Shown here piece by piece: positions 36,159 through 43,127 of a stretch of 64,000 nucleotides of DNA. This DNA is from Entomospira nematocerorum. GTDB taxonomy: Bacteria > Spirochaetota > Spirochaetia > WRBN01. The stretch's first letter is position 1. Each line of letters starts with the position of its first letter. The translations under genes and the position numbers were made by a program. The stretch is taken from NCBI RefSeq assembly GCF_028748105.1, contig NZ_CP118168.1:248001-312000 (forward strand), given 5' to 3'. The notes under the pieces were generated by a model, which saw only the letters and a list, made by a program, of their open reading frames with translations, had not been told where the DNA came from and did no database searches.

Positions 36159-37940
36159 CTACACCTCCCCTTGGTTCGTGATAACTACCATAATCGTCGG
36201 ATCAATAGATTCCTCTCGTAATTTATTAACACGATAAGCAGCGATCCTATCCCCTTCTCGCACACGATCCCCAGCGGATACAAATGACTCAAAGTATTTA
36301 CCCTGTAAATTAACAGTATCGATACCTATATGAATTAAAATCTCATCACCATTTAGTGCCTGTATACCATAAGCATGTTTAGTTGGATATACCAAAGTAA
36401 TAACACCATCAACAGGACTGAAAACATCACAAGAATCCTCAATAGGCATAATCCCAATCCCGCTCCCTAGCGCTCCAGAAGAAAAGGCTTGATCCTGAAC
36501 CATACTCAATGGGACTATATTGCCCTTTGCTGCCTTAGCCAATATTTGATGGGAACCATCACTCTCCTCTGTAGATATGATTGTTTCCTCTTCTTCACTC
36601 ACAGCAACCTTAGGAAATCCTAAGCCATATGCTGTGATACCAGCAATCATAAAACTCACTGCAACACTTGCCATCATCCAGGTAAAATTATGCACTCCTC
36701 CATCAAGATAGGTTGGAAGACCTGCAAGTCCCCAAGCATAGACTGTGCGTTTCACGCCCATTAAACCGGCAAGGAGTCCTCCGGCACCGCCACCGATCAT
36801 TACCGCTAAAAACGGACGTCGATACTTCAAAAATACACCAAAAATAGCAGGCTCTGTGATACCCATAAATGCACTAAATCCGACAGTGCCAAAAAGTTGT
36901 TTATCTTTTTGAATTTTAGCACGTAAAAAATATCCAAACATCGCACCAGCAACGCCAAAGTCAGAAATAGTTGCAGCAAAAAATATTGGATCATATCCCT
37001 GTGTAGCAAAAGAATGGACTACAATTGGAGTTACAAAATTTCCCGCACCAAAGACAATTAAAAATGGCTGAACAGCTGCATACAGCATAACAACAAACCA
37101 ATTTCCAACACTCTCCTTCAATGCATAAAGGAATGCACTAATACCCATGCCAATCCACTCACCAATAGGTCCAAAAAGGAGGAGAGTTACAGGTAATACA
37201 ATAGATAGTGCCAAGGCTGATAGTAAAAAATAATGCAACGCCTTTGGCAGCCACTGCTGTAATTGTTTAATCACCAAAGAGAGAAACCATACCGCCAATA
37301 AAATAGGAATAAAACTATTGGCATATACAATGGGCCTCAGTGGAACACCAAAGAGAGTGAGTCCCTCCACTCCGTTAATACTACTAGAGAGAAGTGTTGC
37401 TGCTAAAACAATAGCAATATACGGATTGATTCCAAAACGCTTGGCAGCAGCAGAAGCAACTAGAATCGGTAAAAAGTAGAATGTTGCACTGCTGATAGCA
37501 TTGAAAATGTGTGCTGTCGAACTATTTGCATCAAGAACTTTTGACATGGTAAGAATGGTTAAAATTCCTGCAATCAACCCAGCAGCTAAGAGTAATTCTA
37601 CAATAGAGGACATCGTCTCAGAGACGACAACCATAATACTCTGTACAATTCCCCGTATACCTTTGATCCGGATGTCAGAATCAGCAGGATTATTTATTCC
37701 AACCAAATGGATGAATTCATTATAAATATCCGTTACCTGTGTCCCTATGATAATCTGATACGCTATCTTGTTTGCAACAACTCCAATTACGCCATCTAGC
37801 TTCTCTATTTCTTGAGTTTGCGCTAACTTATTCTTATATAACGTTAGTCGTAATCGTGTGGTACAGTGTGCAACTGATTTAATATTTTTTTTGCCACCTA
37901 GCAACATCAGTAACTGTGTATTAAACTGTTCATACTTCAT
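36159..37940 (-). CDS. bglF: PTS beta-glucoside-specific EIIBCA
   Basis: Transports and phosphorylates beta-glucosides. 593 residues: EIIB (1-90, phospho-Cys26 in VAHCTTRLRLTL), EIIC with about ten membrane segments (about 100-450, motif GITEPAIFGV), and C-terminal EIIA (about 490-593) with KHAYGIQ and the phospho-His537 in ILIHIGIDTVNL. All three domains are complete. AGGAACAGAGG precedes the ATG. It lies between the antiterminator and the glucosidase. Through its EIIB/EIIA it should also phosphorylate the antiterminator. Confidence 0.93.
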   Translation of the reverse strand: MKYEQFNTQLLMLLGGKKNIKSVAHCTTRLRLTLYKNKLAQTQEIEKLDGVIGVVANKIAYQIIIGTQVTDIYNEFIHLVGINNPADSDIRIKGIRGIVQSIMVVVSETMSSIVELLLAAGLIAGILTILTMSKVLDANSSTAHIFNAISSATFYFLPILVASAAAKRFGINPYIAIVLAATLLSSSINGVEGLTLFGVPLRPIVYANSFIPILLAVWFLSLVIKQLQQWLPKALHYFLLSALALSIVLPVTLLLFGPIGEWIGMGISAFLYALKESVGNWFVVMLYAAVQPFLIVFGAGNFVTPIVVHSFATQGYDPIFFAATISDFGVAGAMFGYFLRAKIQKDKQLFGTVGFSAFMGITEPAIFGVFLKYRRPFLAVMIGGGAGGLLAGLMGVKRTVYAWGLAGLPTYLDGGVHNFTWMMASVAVSFMIAGITAYGLGFPKVAVSEEEETIISTEESDGSHQILAKAAKGNIVPLSMVQDQAFSSGALGSGIGIMPIEDSCDVFSPVDGVITLVYPTKHAYGIQALNGDEILIHIGIDTVNLQGKYFESFVSAGDRVREGDRIAAYRVNKLREESIDPTIMVVITNQGEV

Positions 37941-37952
37941 CCTCTGTTCCTC

Positions 37953-38789
37953 CTAAACATCCACAACATGACTAATATGTAACATTAAGTAGGTTTCCTC
38001 ATTAGCCGTGATGCATGTATCAAATCGAGACTCAATATAAATTTTGATCTTTTGAACACATTCATATGATTGCAAATGCGTCGTGCGTATCTGCTTATAT
38101 AACTCTAAGGTGTGAATATCATCTTTTTGTTCCTCCTTTTTCAATAGACGCTGAATAAAAAATTGAAGGTGTGTTGTTAAGCGAATAAAAGGTGTGCTCT
38201 CTTCATTCAGCTGAATTTTATAATGCACCTGAATGATTGTCATGATATTTTTTAAGATATGCATGCCTTGTATTGTCTCCTCTGTACCGCCTAAAATACC
38301 CTGCATATTCACAAAGTGAAGAGCCAAGGAGACTGCCTCATCTTCCGGTAATGAAATCTGTAATTTTTCTTCAATCATCGTAAGAGCATGAAGCCCAATA
38401 GCAAAAAATTTTGGATAAAATCTCTTGACATTCCAATATAATGGACTTTTGACAAATTGCTCTTTTACGGCTCGCTTGAGTAAAAAGTCAATATGATCTA
38501 GTAATGTTAAATTCAAATAATCTGAAACTTTGATATTTAATTGTTGCTCTGCATAAGAGACGATCGCATTCACTAGAATAATATTTTCTGCATTAGACTG
38601 TGCGATCAAATAGCTAAAGTGTTCTAGCATAGCGTATGTATCTAAAATATACACCTTTTCTATCTCATCAGAAGATATGTGATCATTTTTTTTATACTTA
38701 AAACCTATTCCTCGGGATACGACAATAACCTCATTCCCGCCTCGCTTCATAAGTGCTACATTATTATTGAGGATCTGTTTAATCTCCAT
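37953..38789 (-). CDS. licT: BglG/LicT-family transcriptional antiterminator
   Basis: 278 residues: N-terminal RNA-binding CAT domain (about 1-60; IKQILNNNVALM..., VVSRGIGFKYKKND), then PRD1 and PRD2 with conserved His residues (e.g. FAIGLHALTMIEEKL, LALHFVNMQ, LMLHISHV). When unphosphorylated on the inhibitory site it binds a RAT hairpin in the operon's own leader and blocks a terminator. Exactly such a RAT and terminator lie just upstream (38807-38887). AAGGAAGGG precedes the ATG. Confidence 0.92.
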   Translation of the reverse strand: MEIKQILNNNVALMKRGGNEVIVVSRGIGFKYKKNDHISSDEIEKVYILDTYAMLEHFSYLIAQSNAENIILVNAIVSYAEQQLNIKVSDYLNLTLLDHIDFLLKRAVKEQFVKSPLYWNVKRFYPKFFAIGLHALTMIEEKLQISLPEDEAVSLALHFVNMQGILGGTEETIQGMHILKNIMTIIQVHYKIQLNEESTPFIRLTTHLQFFIQRLLKKEEQKDDIHTLELYKQIRTTHLQSYECVQKIKIYIESRFDTCITANEETYLMLHISHVVDV

Positions 38790-38806
38790 TGAAGTCCCTT
38801 CCTTAC

Positions 38807-38857
38807 AAAAAAACTCAAGAAAACCCTCTACATTATTTATAGGTGTCTTCTTGAGTT
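38807..38857 (-). terminator. Leader terminator of the beta-glucoside operon
   Basis: On the minus strand AACTCAAGAA (38857-38848) pairs with TTCTTGAGTT (38821-38812) followed by seven T down to 38807. The upstream arm shares its first bases with the RAT element, so the two structures compete. Confidence 0.85.
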
Positions 38858-38887
38858 CTGCCTGCTAAAAAATGCAGTAACATACTC
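38854..38887 (-). promoter_or_regulatory. Ribonucleic antiterminator (RAT) element
   Basis: The minus strand reads GTTACTGC, a short A/T stretch, then GCAGGCAGAAC, matching the BglG/LicT/SacY-type RAT consensus (GTTACTG...GCAGGCAAAACC). It lies between the promoter and the leader terminator and overlaps the latter. Confidence 0.85.
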
Positions 38888-38922
38888 TCTATGTATTTAA
38901 TTCATAAAAGCAATTATTATTG

Positions 38923-38951
38923 ATTATACGATGGTAAATAGCTACTGTCAA
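38923..38951 (-). promoter_or_regulatory. Promoter of the beta-glucoside operon
   Basis: A perfect consensus pair on the minus strand: TTGACA (38951-38946), 17-nt spacer, TATAAT (38928-38923). The leader to the antiterminator ATG is about 125 nt. No cre-like site was recognised. Confidence 0.85.
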
Positions 38952-39024
38952 CATATATTTAGTGGTTTATAATTAACAAAAAAATGCCTTGTTATTTATA
39001 TAGACAGACTCCACTCCTCTATCT

Positions 39025-39062
39025 AAAAAAACAACAAAAATTCTGAGAACTTTTGTTGTTTT
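39025..39062 (-). terminator. Rho-independent terminator after the repeat lipoprotein
   Basis: AAAACAACAAAA (39028-39039) pairs with TTTTGTTGTTTT (39051-39062); the minus-strand stem ends in a T-run (39031-39025). It lies 21 nt after the stop. Confidence 0.8.
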
Positions 39063-39083
39063 ATAAAGATATACGATAGTATA

Positions 39084-40016
39084 TTACTCTGTTACTTTAA
39101 AAAGGAAATAAGCATTTAGTACGTCTTCGTCTAAATTTAGATTAGTAATTACTACACTGTTATCTGATAGTTTGGATTGAATACTCCAGATGACATAAAA
39201 TTCTGTACCTACGCCTCCGTTACGTATCGTCGGTGCCGCACTCACATCTGGATCACTTAGCTTCCACGTTGTAAAGTCATTATTGTATGGCGCAGTTGGC
39301 TTATTCATTCCGTTGGTACGCCCAAAATCTGTGGAAGGAACTTTATCTCCTAGTTTTTCTAAATAAACGTCTGACATCTTTAAGTTAACTGTATAAGAAG
39401 CACCTCCGGTATAGTCGATGAGGTTTCCTGTAACCATACGTCCACCAATGCCAGATTGCCCTTCACCAGCACCCATTGTTGTTACCACAATTGATGTGCT
39501 AGCAAACACTTTTCCATCTTCATAAAATGCTTTGTAGTCATTCAATTTATCTTTTGGGACAAGGGCATATCCTAAATATCCTTGATTTCCACCTTCATGA
39601 TAAGGTACTGGAAGATCAACTATAAAGTTAAAAGGTGGTAATATAGGTTCAGGTGGTACCTCGCCATTGCCGTTATCTTCGCCATTGCCGTTGTCTTCGC
39701 CATTGCCGTTGTCTTCGCCATTGCCGTTATCTTCGCCATTGCCGTTATCTTCGCCATTGCCGTTATCTTCGCCATTGCCGTTATCTTCGCCATTGCCGTT
39801 ATCTTCGCCATTGCCGTTGTCTTCGCCATTGCCGTTATCTTCGCCATTGCCGTTGTCTTCGCCATTGCCGTTGTCTTCGCCATTGCCGTTGTCGTTATTA
39901 TTACCACCACCTGTATCCTCTTTCTTTTCCTCATCTGGCCAAATTATTTTATTCCCTGGATCGCAACTAACAAATAAAATAGATACCACCATTATTAATA
40001 TAATCAATCGTTTCAT
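39084..40016 (-). CDS. Lipoprotein with NGNGED tandem repeats
   Basis: 310 residues. Signal sequence with lipobox LFVSC (Cys18) and a charged start, so lipid-anchored. A short Asp/Glu/Lys stretch is followed by 13 copies of the hexapeptide NGNGED, encoded by nearly identical 18-bp units, and then a C-terminal domain of about 190 residues, rich in beta-forming and Gly/Asn/Thr residues, that I do not recognise. The repeat looks like a flexible, strongly acidic spacer holding the C-terminal domain away from the membrane. Gene is monocistronic with its own promoter and terminator. Confidence 0.7.
   Translation of the reverse strand: MKRLIILIMVVSILFVSCDPGNKIIWPDEEKKEDTGGGNNNDNGNGEDNGNGEDNGNGEDNGNGEDNGNGEDNGNGEDNGNGEDNGNGEDNGNGEDNGNGEDNGNGEDNGNGEDNGNGEVPPEPILPPFNFIVDLPVPYHEGGNQGYLGYALVPKDKLNDYKAFYEDGKVFASTSIVVTTMGAGEGQSGIGGRMVTGNLIDYTGGASYTVNLKMSDVYLEKLGDKVPSTDFGRTNGMNKPTAPYNNDFTTWKLSDPDVSAAPTIRNGGVGTEFYVIWSIQSKLSDNSVVITNLNLDEDVLNAYFLFKVTE
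39661..39894 (-). repeat. 13 tandem 18-bp units inside the lipoprotein gene
   Basis: Thirteen contiguous 18-bp units starting every 18 nt from 39661 to 39877. Apart from the lipoprotein-proximal end they differ almost only at one position (A or G before TCT), a synonymous change, indicating recent expansion and possible copy-number variation. Confidence 0.92.
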
Positions 40017-40057
40017 GTATCATTCCCCCTCTTAATATATATTTTTTTATATATTAA

Positions 40058-40087
40058 ATCTTATCATGAGAATTTTTAAATTGTCAA
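40058..40087 (-). promoter_or_regulatory. Promoter of the repeat lipoprotein
   Basis: Minus-strand TTGACA (40087-40082) and TAAGAT (40063-40058), 18-nt spacer; about 40 nt leader containing an AT-only inverted repeat before a GAGGGGG ribosome site. Confidence 0.5.
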
Positions 40088-40105
40088 GAAGTTATTTTTA
40101 AAAAT

Positions 40106-40142
40106 ATATACTTTATATAGGATACTAATATATAAAGTATAT
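40106..40142. repeat. 14-bp AT-rich inverted repeat
   Basis: ATATACTTTATATA (40106-40119) pairs with TATATAAAGTATAT (40129-40142), 9-nt loop. It lies in the gap between the repeat lipoprotein promoter and tRNA-Thr; could be an operator. The rest of this roughly 290-nt gap holds only the two promoters. Confidence 0.4.
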
Positions 40143-40259
40143 CTATATATAGTAATATTCCTGATGTTTTCTATATACAGCAACATAAAGCAATAGATAA
40201 ATTTATTGAATATTAATATCATGATTAAAATGCGTATGGAAAAATTCCTTGGTACTATA

Positions 40260-40288
40260 TTGACAAAATCTTATTAGCCATTTATCAT
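40260..40288 (+). promoter_or_regulatory. Promoter of tRNA-Thr
   Basis: TTGACA (40260-40265) and TATCAT (40283-40288), 17-nt spacer, 14 nt before the tRNA. Confidence 0.7.
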
Positions 40289-40302
40289 GTAGTTTATGTA
40301 TC

Positions 40303-40374
40303 GCCAAAATAGCTCAGGGGTAGAGCAACGCATTCGTAACGCGTAGGTCGTGGGTTCAATTCCCACTTTTGGCT
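40303..40374 (+). tRNA. tRNA-Thr (CGT)
   Basis: 72-nt cloverleaf: acceptor GCCAAAA/TTTTGGC, D arm GCTC/GAGC, anticodon loop TTCGTAA (anticodon CGT), T arm GTGGG TTCAATT CCCAC. The loop-closing pair of the anticodon stem is A-C rather than a standard pair (ACGCA with CGCGT). CCA is not encoded. Confidence 0.92.
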
Positions 40375-40411
40375 CTTTTATCTTCGTACATTCTCTACAA
40401 ACCAGAGTACC

Positions 40412-41581
40412 CTAGTACCCTAAGATATATGCCATTTTCTTGGGTAACTTACTGACAAAAAAAGCAAACATATAGCTTAAAATAATAGTTATCATAGATG
40501 CAAATAATGCTAGAATGGTAATATATGGAAATCCTTGCATAGAAAATCTTTTTACCACCCCAACCTGGATAACTTCTAGTATTAAGACATGGGAAAGATA
40601 ACTCACAAATGATAATTGTGATAAGATGACAATAAATCTCCAAAATCTATCGCTAGTATATTGCCTTATACTCGATTTTCTTTGAGTAATTTGATATAAA
40701 AAAACAAATAGCGTTAATGCCTGGATGCCAACATAGAGAGCATTATTCTCAAAACTCGTTGTAATAATCCCTCCACCCAAGCGCCATGTTACATCTTGTA
40801 CTATAACACGGACGAGCATTATCACGGATATAAAGAGATATCCGATACCGTAGCGCCACCCGGAACCACGAGTATGCATTAATCTATATTGATCGACATA
40901 ATACCCTAGAAAAACATATCCCATAAGATCCGTAAATAACGGAATAGAGATATCAATCCCCTTTGGTAAAAAAGGGATAAACTGCCGTAAACTTTGCAGA
41001 GTACTCCAGCCCAAGGTAAAAACTATCCACAAGATAAGTCCGTACTCGAGATCTTTTTTTTCTAGATGCTGAACGATTTTTTGCAATATAGGCATCATGA
41101 GATATATGCCTACTAATACATATAAGTACCATAAGTGGTATGGGGGCGAGACAGAACGCACAGTCATATCGATCAGATATTGACTAACATCTAAATTCGC
41201 ATACTTAGTCTCACTTAGCTCCCTAACTGGAAGTAAATTCAACACAGGAATCAATGATTGATACTGTAACAAAACAAGATAGATTATATTCCAAACCATT
41301 AAAGGCGTCACAATTTTTGCTACACGACTAGCGGTGCTAAAAGACTTTCTAGAGAGAAAAAGTGTACCTGTAATCATTAAAAAGAGGGGCACGGCACTTC
41401 TCGTTAGTGCGTTAAGAAAGATGATACCATAGGGTATATCTCCAGTTTGATCATAACTATCCATGATGCCCGAGGTGACATGCGTCAAAACAACCATCAT
41501 ACTTGCCACAACTCTTACTAAATGTAAATATCTCCATCGATCATCTCCATCTCTCAACGCAGATATATGTATACTATTCAT
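40412..41581 (-). CDS. Acyltransferase-3 family membrane protein (OafA/WecH-like), copy 1
   Basis: About 389 residues with ten hydrophobic segments. Family hallmark in the first helix: LVRVVASMMVVLTHVTSG with the catalytic-type His, then RSAVPLFLMITGTLFLSRK. Such enzymes O-acetylate surface sugars or similar acceptors; the target is unknown. A start ten codons upstream (41611) is in frame, but the ATG at 41581 fits the promoter, whose -10 ends 11 nt before it. The gene start lies within a 17-bp perfect inverted repeat. The next upstream gene is a paralogue. Confidence 0.82.
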   Translation of the reverse strand: MNSIHISALRDGDDRWRYLHLVRVVASMMVVLTHVTSGIMDSYDQTGDIPYGIIFLNALTRSAVPLFLMITGTLFLSRKSFSTASRVAKIVTPLMVWNIIYLVLLQYQSLIPVLNLLPVRELSETKYANLDVSQYLIDMTVRSVSPPYHLWYLYVLVGIYLMMPILQKIVQHLEKKDLEYGLILWIVFTLGWSTLQSLRQFIPFLPKGIDISIPLFTDLMGYVFLGYYVDQYRLMHTRGSGWRYGIGYLFISVIMLVRVIVQDVTWRLGGGIITTSFENNALYVGIQALTLFVFLYQITQRKSSIRQYTSDRFWRFIVILSQLSFVSYLSHVLILEVIQVGVVKRFSMQGFPYITILALFASMITIILSYMFAFFVSKLPKKMAYILGY

Positions 41582-41605
41582 ATTTAAGATGAATAGTATA
41601 CATAT
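41565..41605. promoter_or_regulatory. 17-bp perfect inverted repeat over the -10 box and start codon
   Basis: Left arm 41565-41581 and right arm 41589-41605 are exact reverse complements with a 7-nt loop. The right arm contains the -10 box of the acyltransferase promoter and the left arm contains the ATG. It is a candidate operator for a dimeric repressor, or a transcript hairpin if transcription starts upstream. Confidence 0.6.
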
Positions 41606-41622
41606 ACTCATTTATTTGTCAA
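41593..41622 (-). promoter_or_regulatory. Promoter of acyltransferase copy 1
   Basis: Minus-strand TTGACA (41622-41617), 18-nt spacer, TACTAT (41598-41593), then 11 nt to the ATG. Confidence 0.55.
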
Positions 41623-41667
41623 GATTTTCTATACACCTTTCTATCAAAATAATTTACTACTACACAC

Positions 41668-42804
41668 TCATTTTCGAGTAAATAATATTTTTTTCATGAA
41701 TTCCATGATATTTGTTAATATATAGGCAAGAGAGAAACTTATAATAACAGTGCCCATCCACTCTGCTAATAAATGAATATGCAGCTGTAGACCCTTGGGT
41801 GGAAAATTTTGCATTAATCCATACCTAATAACCTCTAATACAAGTATATGGATAATATATGCCAACAGCGATAGTTGTGATAATTTTTTGACAAAATTCT
41901 TTACTGCATCTTTCTGAAAAAAAGTGATTCCGTAATAGCTGTGTCTAACCATATTGTATAATGCTATCGCTTGGAGAAAAACATAAATAGAGAGATTTGA
42001 AAAGGACTGTATTATTATACTAGTTTTTGCTTCATTCCATAGATGTGGCTGTATATATATTCTTCCTAACATAATAAAACTACTGAATATATAAAGTATA
42101 CACCAAATAACCATGCTTTTTCTAGCATCATTATGTGCTGGGTTATCATACCTTTTATGTAGATAATAACCAAGAAAAAGATATCCCGTCAACGAGGAAA
42201 ATATAGGAATGCCAATCCCTAATCCCTTTGGTAAAGAGGTGGATAGATCGGAAAAACTTTTTAGAGTATCCCATAATATGGTAAAAACAAACCATAATTT
42301 TAGACCATATACTAACTCTGACAAAGATGAATTCCTTACTATTTTTTGTAAGAATGGCATTACTAAGTAAATACCAATTAGTGTATATAAATACCAGAAA
42401 TGATAGACCACCTGCATCCGAGAAAATGGTAAAACAAAGAGTAGCTGTTTATAAATATCCGGCTGTATACGCCACTTACTAACTAAATCTAGCGGTATAA
42501 ATATATATTTGTATAATAAAATATATGTAATCGTCCATCCTAAGATAGTTGCAATAATTCGAGCTGTTCGTTTTTTTACATTAAATGCATCTCTACCTAA
42601 AAAAAGAACCCCTGTCATCATGATAAATAGAGGCACTCCACTACGAGAAAAAGCATTCATTAATAGTAAAAAAGCTGGAAAATCGTCTTCTTTATAAGAG
42701 TAAACCATCCCTGCAGCAACATGTGTTAAGATCACTAAAAAGGATGCTATTACCCTCATCAAATTTAAATAATCTGTGTTAGTATTTTTCTGAACTAAAA
42801 TCAT
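41668..42804 (-). CDS. Acyltransferase-3 family membrane protein, copy 2
   Basis: 378 residues, same plan as copy 1: LNLMRVIASFLVILTHVAAG, SRSGVPLFIMMTGVLFLGRD, a shared VYHFWYLYTLIGIYLVMPFL block and a GLGIGIPIFSSLTGYLFLGYY block. The two proteins are clearly related throughout, indicating an old tandem duplication. The ATG has no obvious Shine-Dalgarno; an A/T-only leader of about 25 nt follows the promoter. It has its own promoter, so the two copies may be separately controlled. Confidence 0.82.
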   Translation of the reverse strand: MILVQKNTNTDYLNLMRVIASFLVILTHVAAGMVYSYKEDDFPAFLLLMNAFSRSGVPLFIMMTGVLFLGRDAFNVKKRTARIIATILGWTITYILLYKYIFIPLDLVSKWRIQPDIYKQLLFVLPFSRMQVVYHFWYLYTLIGIYLVMPFLQKIVRNSSLSELVYGLKLWFVFTILWDTLKSFSDLSTSLPKGLGIGIPIFSSLTGYLFLGYYLHKRYDNPAHNDARKSMVIWCILYIFSSFIMLGRIYIQPHLWNEAKTSIIIQSFSNLSIYVFLQAIALYNMVRHSYYGITFFQKDAVKNFVKKLSQLSLLAYIIHILVLEVIRYGLMQNFPPKGLQLHIHLLAEWMGTVIISFSLAYILTNIMEFMKKILFTRK

Positions 42805-42834
42805 CTATGCATCCATTATTTATTTATTTTTTAT

Positions 42835-42863
42835 ATAATATATTTCAAATATTAAATTGTCAA
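42835..42863 (-). promoter_or_regulatory. Promoter of acyltransferase copy 2
   Basis: Minus-strand TTGACA (42863-42858), 17-nt spacer, TATTAT (42840-42835), about 30 nt before the ATG. Confidence 0.65.
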
Positions 42864-43091
42864 GATAGGTAATGAAATCCTCAATCATGACATGATAAAC
42901 TGGTAGCAACATGATAATAAATTATAACCAAAAGGAGCAAAAAGAGCAATAAGTCCTCATGAGTGACCTCTAATCTAACTAGTGTGGCTTTCTATTCACA
43001 AGCTAAATCCTCAGGCATAATTACGCTTGGCATAGCCTACTACTCATATCTACTCGTGAAAAAATCTATCTCTATTTTCATTTTCACTTAC

Positions 43092-43120
43092 TTGACCTTT
43101 CGCATATCTGCCATTATGAT
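43092..43120 (+). promoter_or_regulatory. Promoter of the M16 peptidase, leaderless geometry
   Basis: TTGACC (43092-43097), 17-nt spacer, TATGAT (43115-43120), 7 nt, ATG at 43128. No Shine-Dalgarno sequence. Confidence 0.65.
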
Positions 43121-43127
43121 AAACGAT

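Larger units (their letters stand above)
42805..43127. other. Intergenic region with two divergent promoters
   Basis: 323 nt between acyltransferase copy 2 and the M16 peptidase. It contains the acyltransferase promoter at its left end and the peptidase promoter at its right end. The frame of the peptidase is open back to 42963, but that part has no family resemblance and encodes only hydrophobic, low-information sequence. Nothing else seen. Confidence 0.5.

Noticed and set aside
39661..39894. 18-bp repeats as a satellite or iteron origin
   Set aside because: They lie in frame inside a lipoprotein gene and encode NGNGED; no replication gene is nearby.
39620..39970. Open frames antisense and out of frame over the NGNGED repeat
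   Set aside because: Same repeat artefact; the lipoprotein frame has a signal sequence, ribosome site, promoter and terminator.
42963..43127. N-terminal extension of the M16 peptidase as a signal anchor
   Set aside because: The sequence is unlike M16C N-termini, and a -35/-10 pair lies within it, ending 7 nt before the ATG at 43128.
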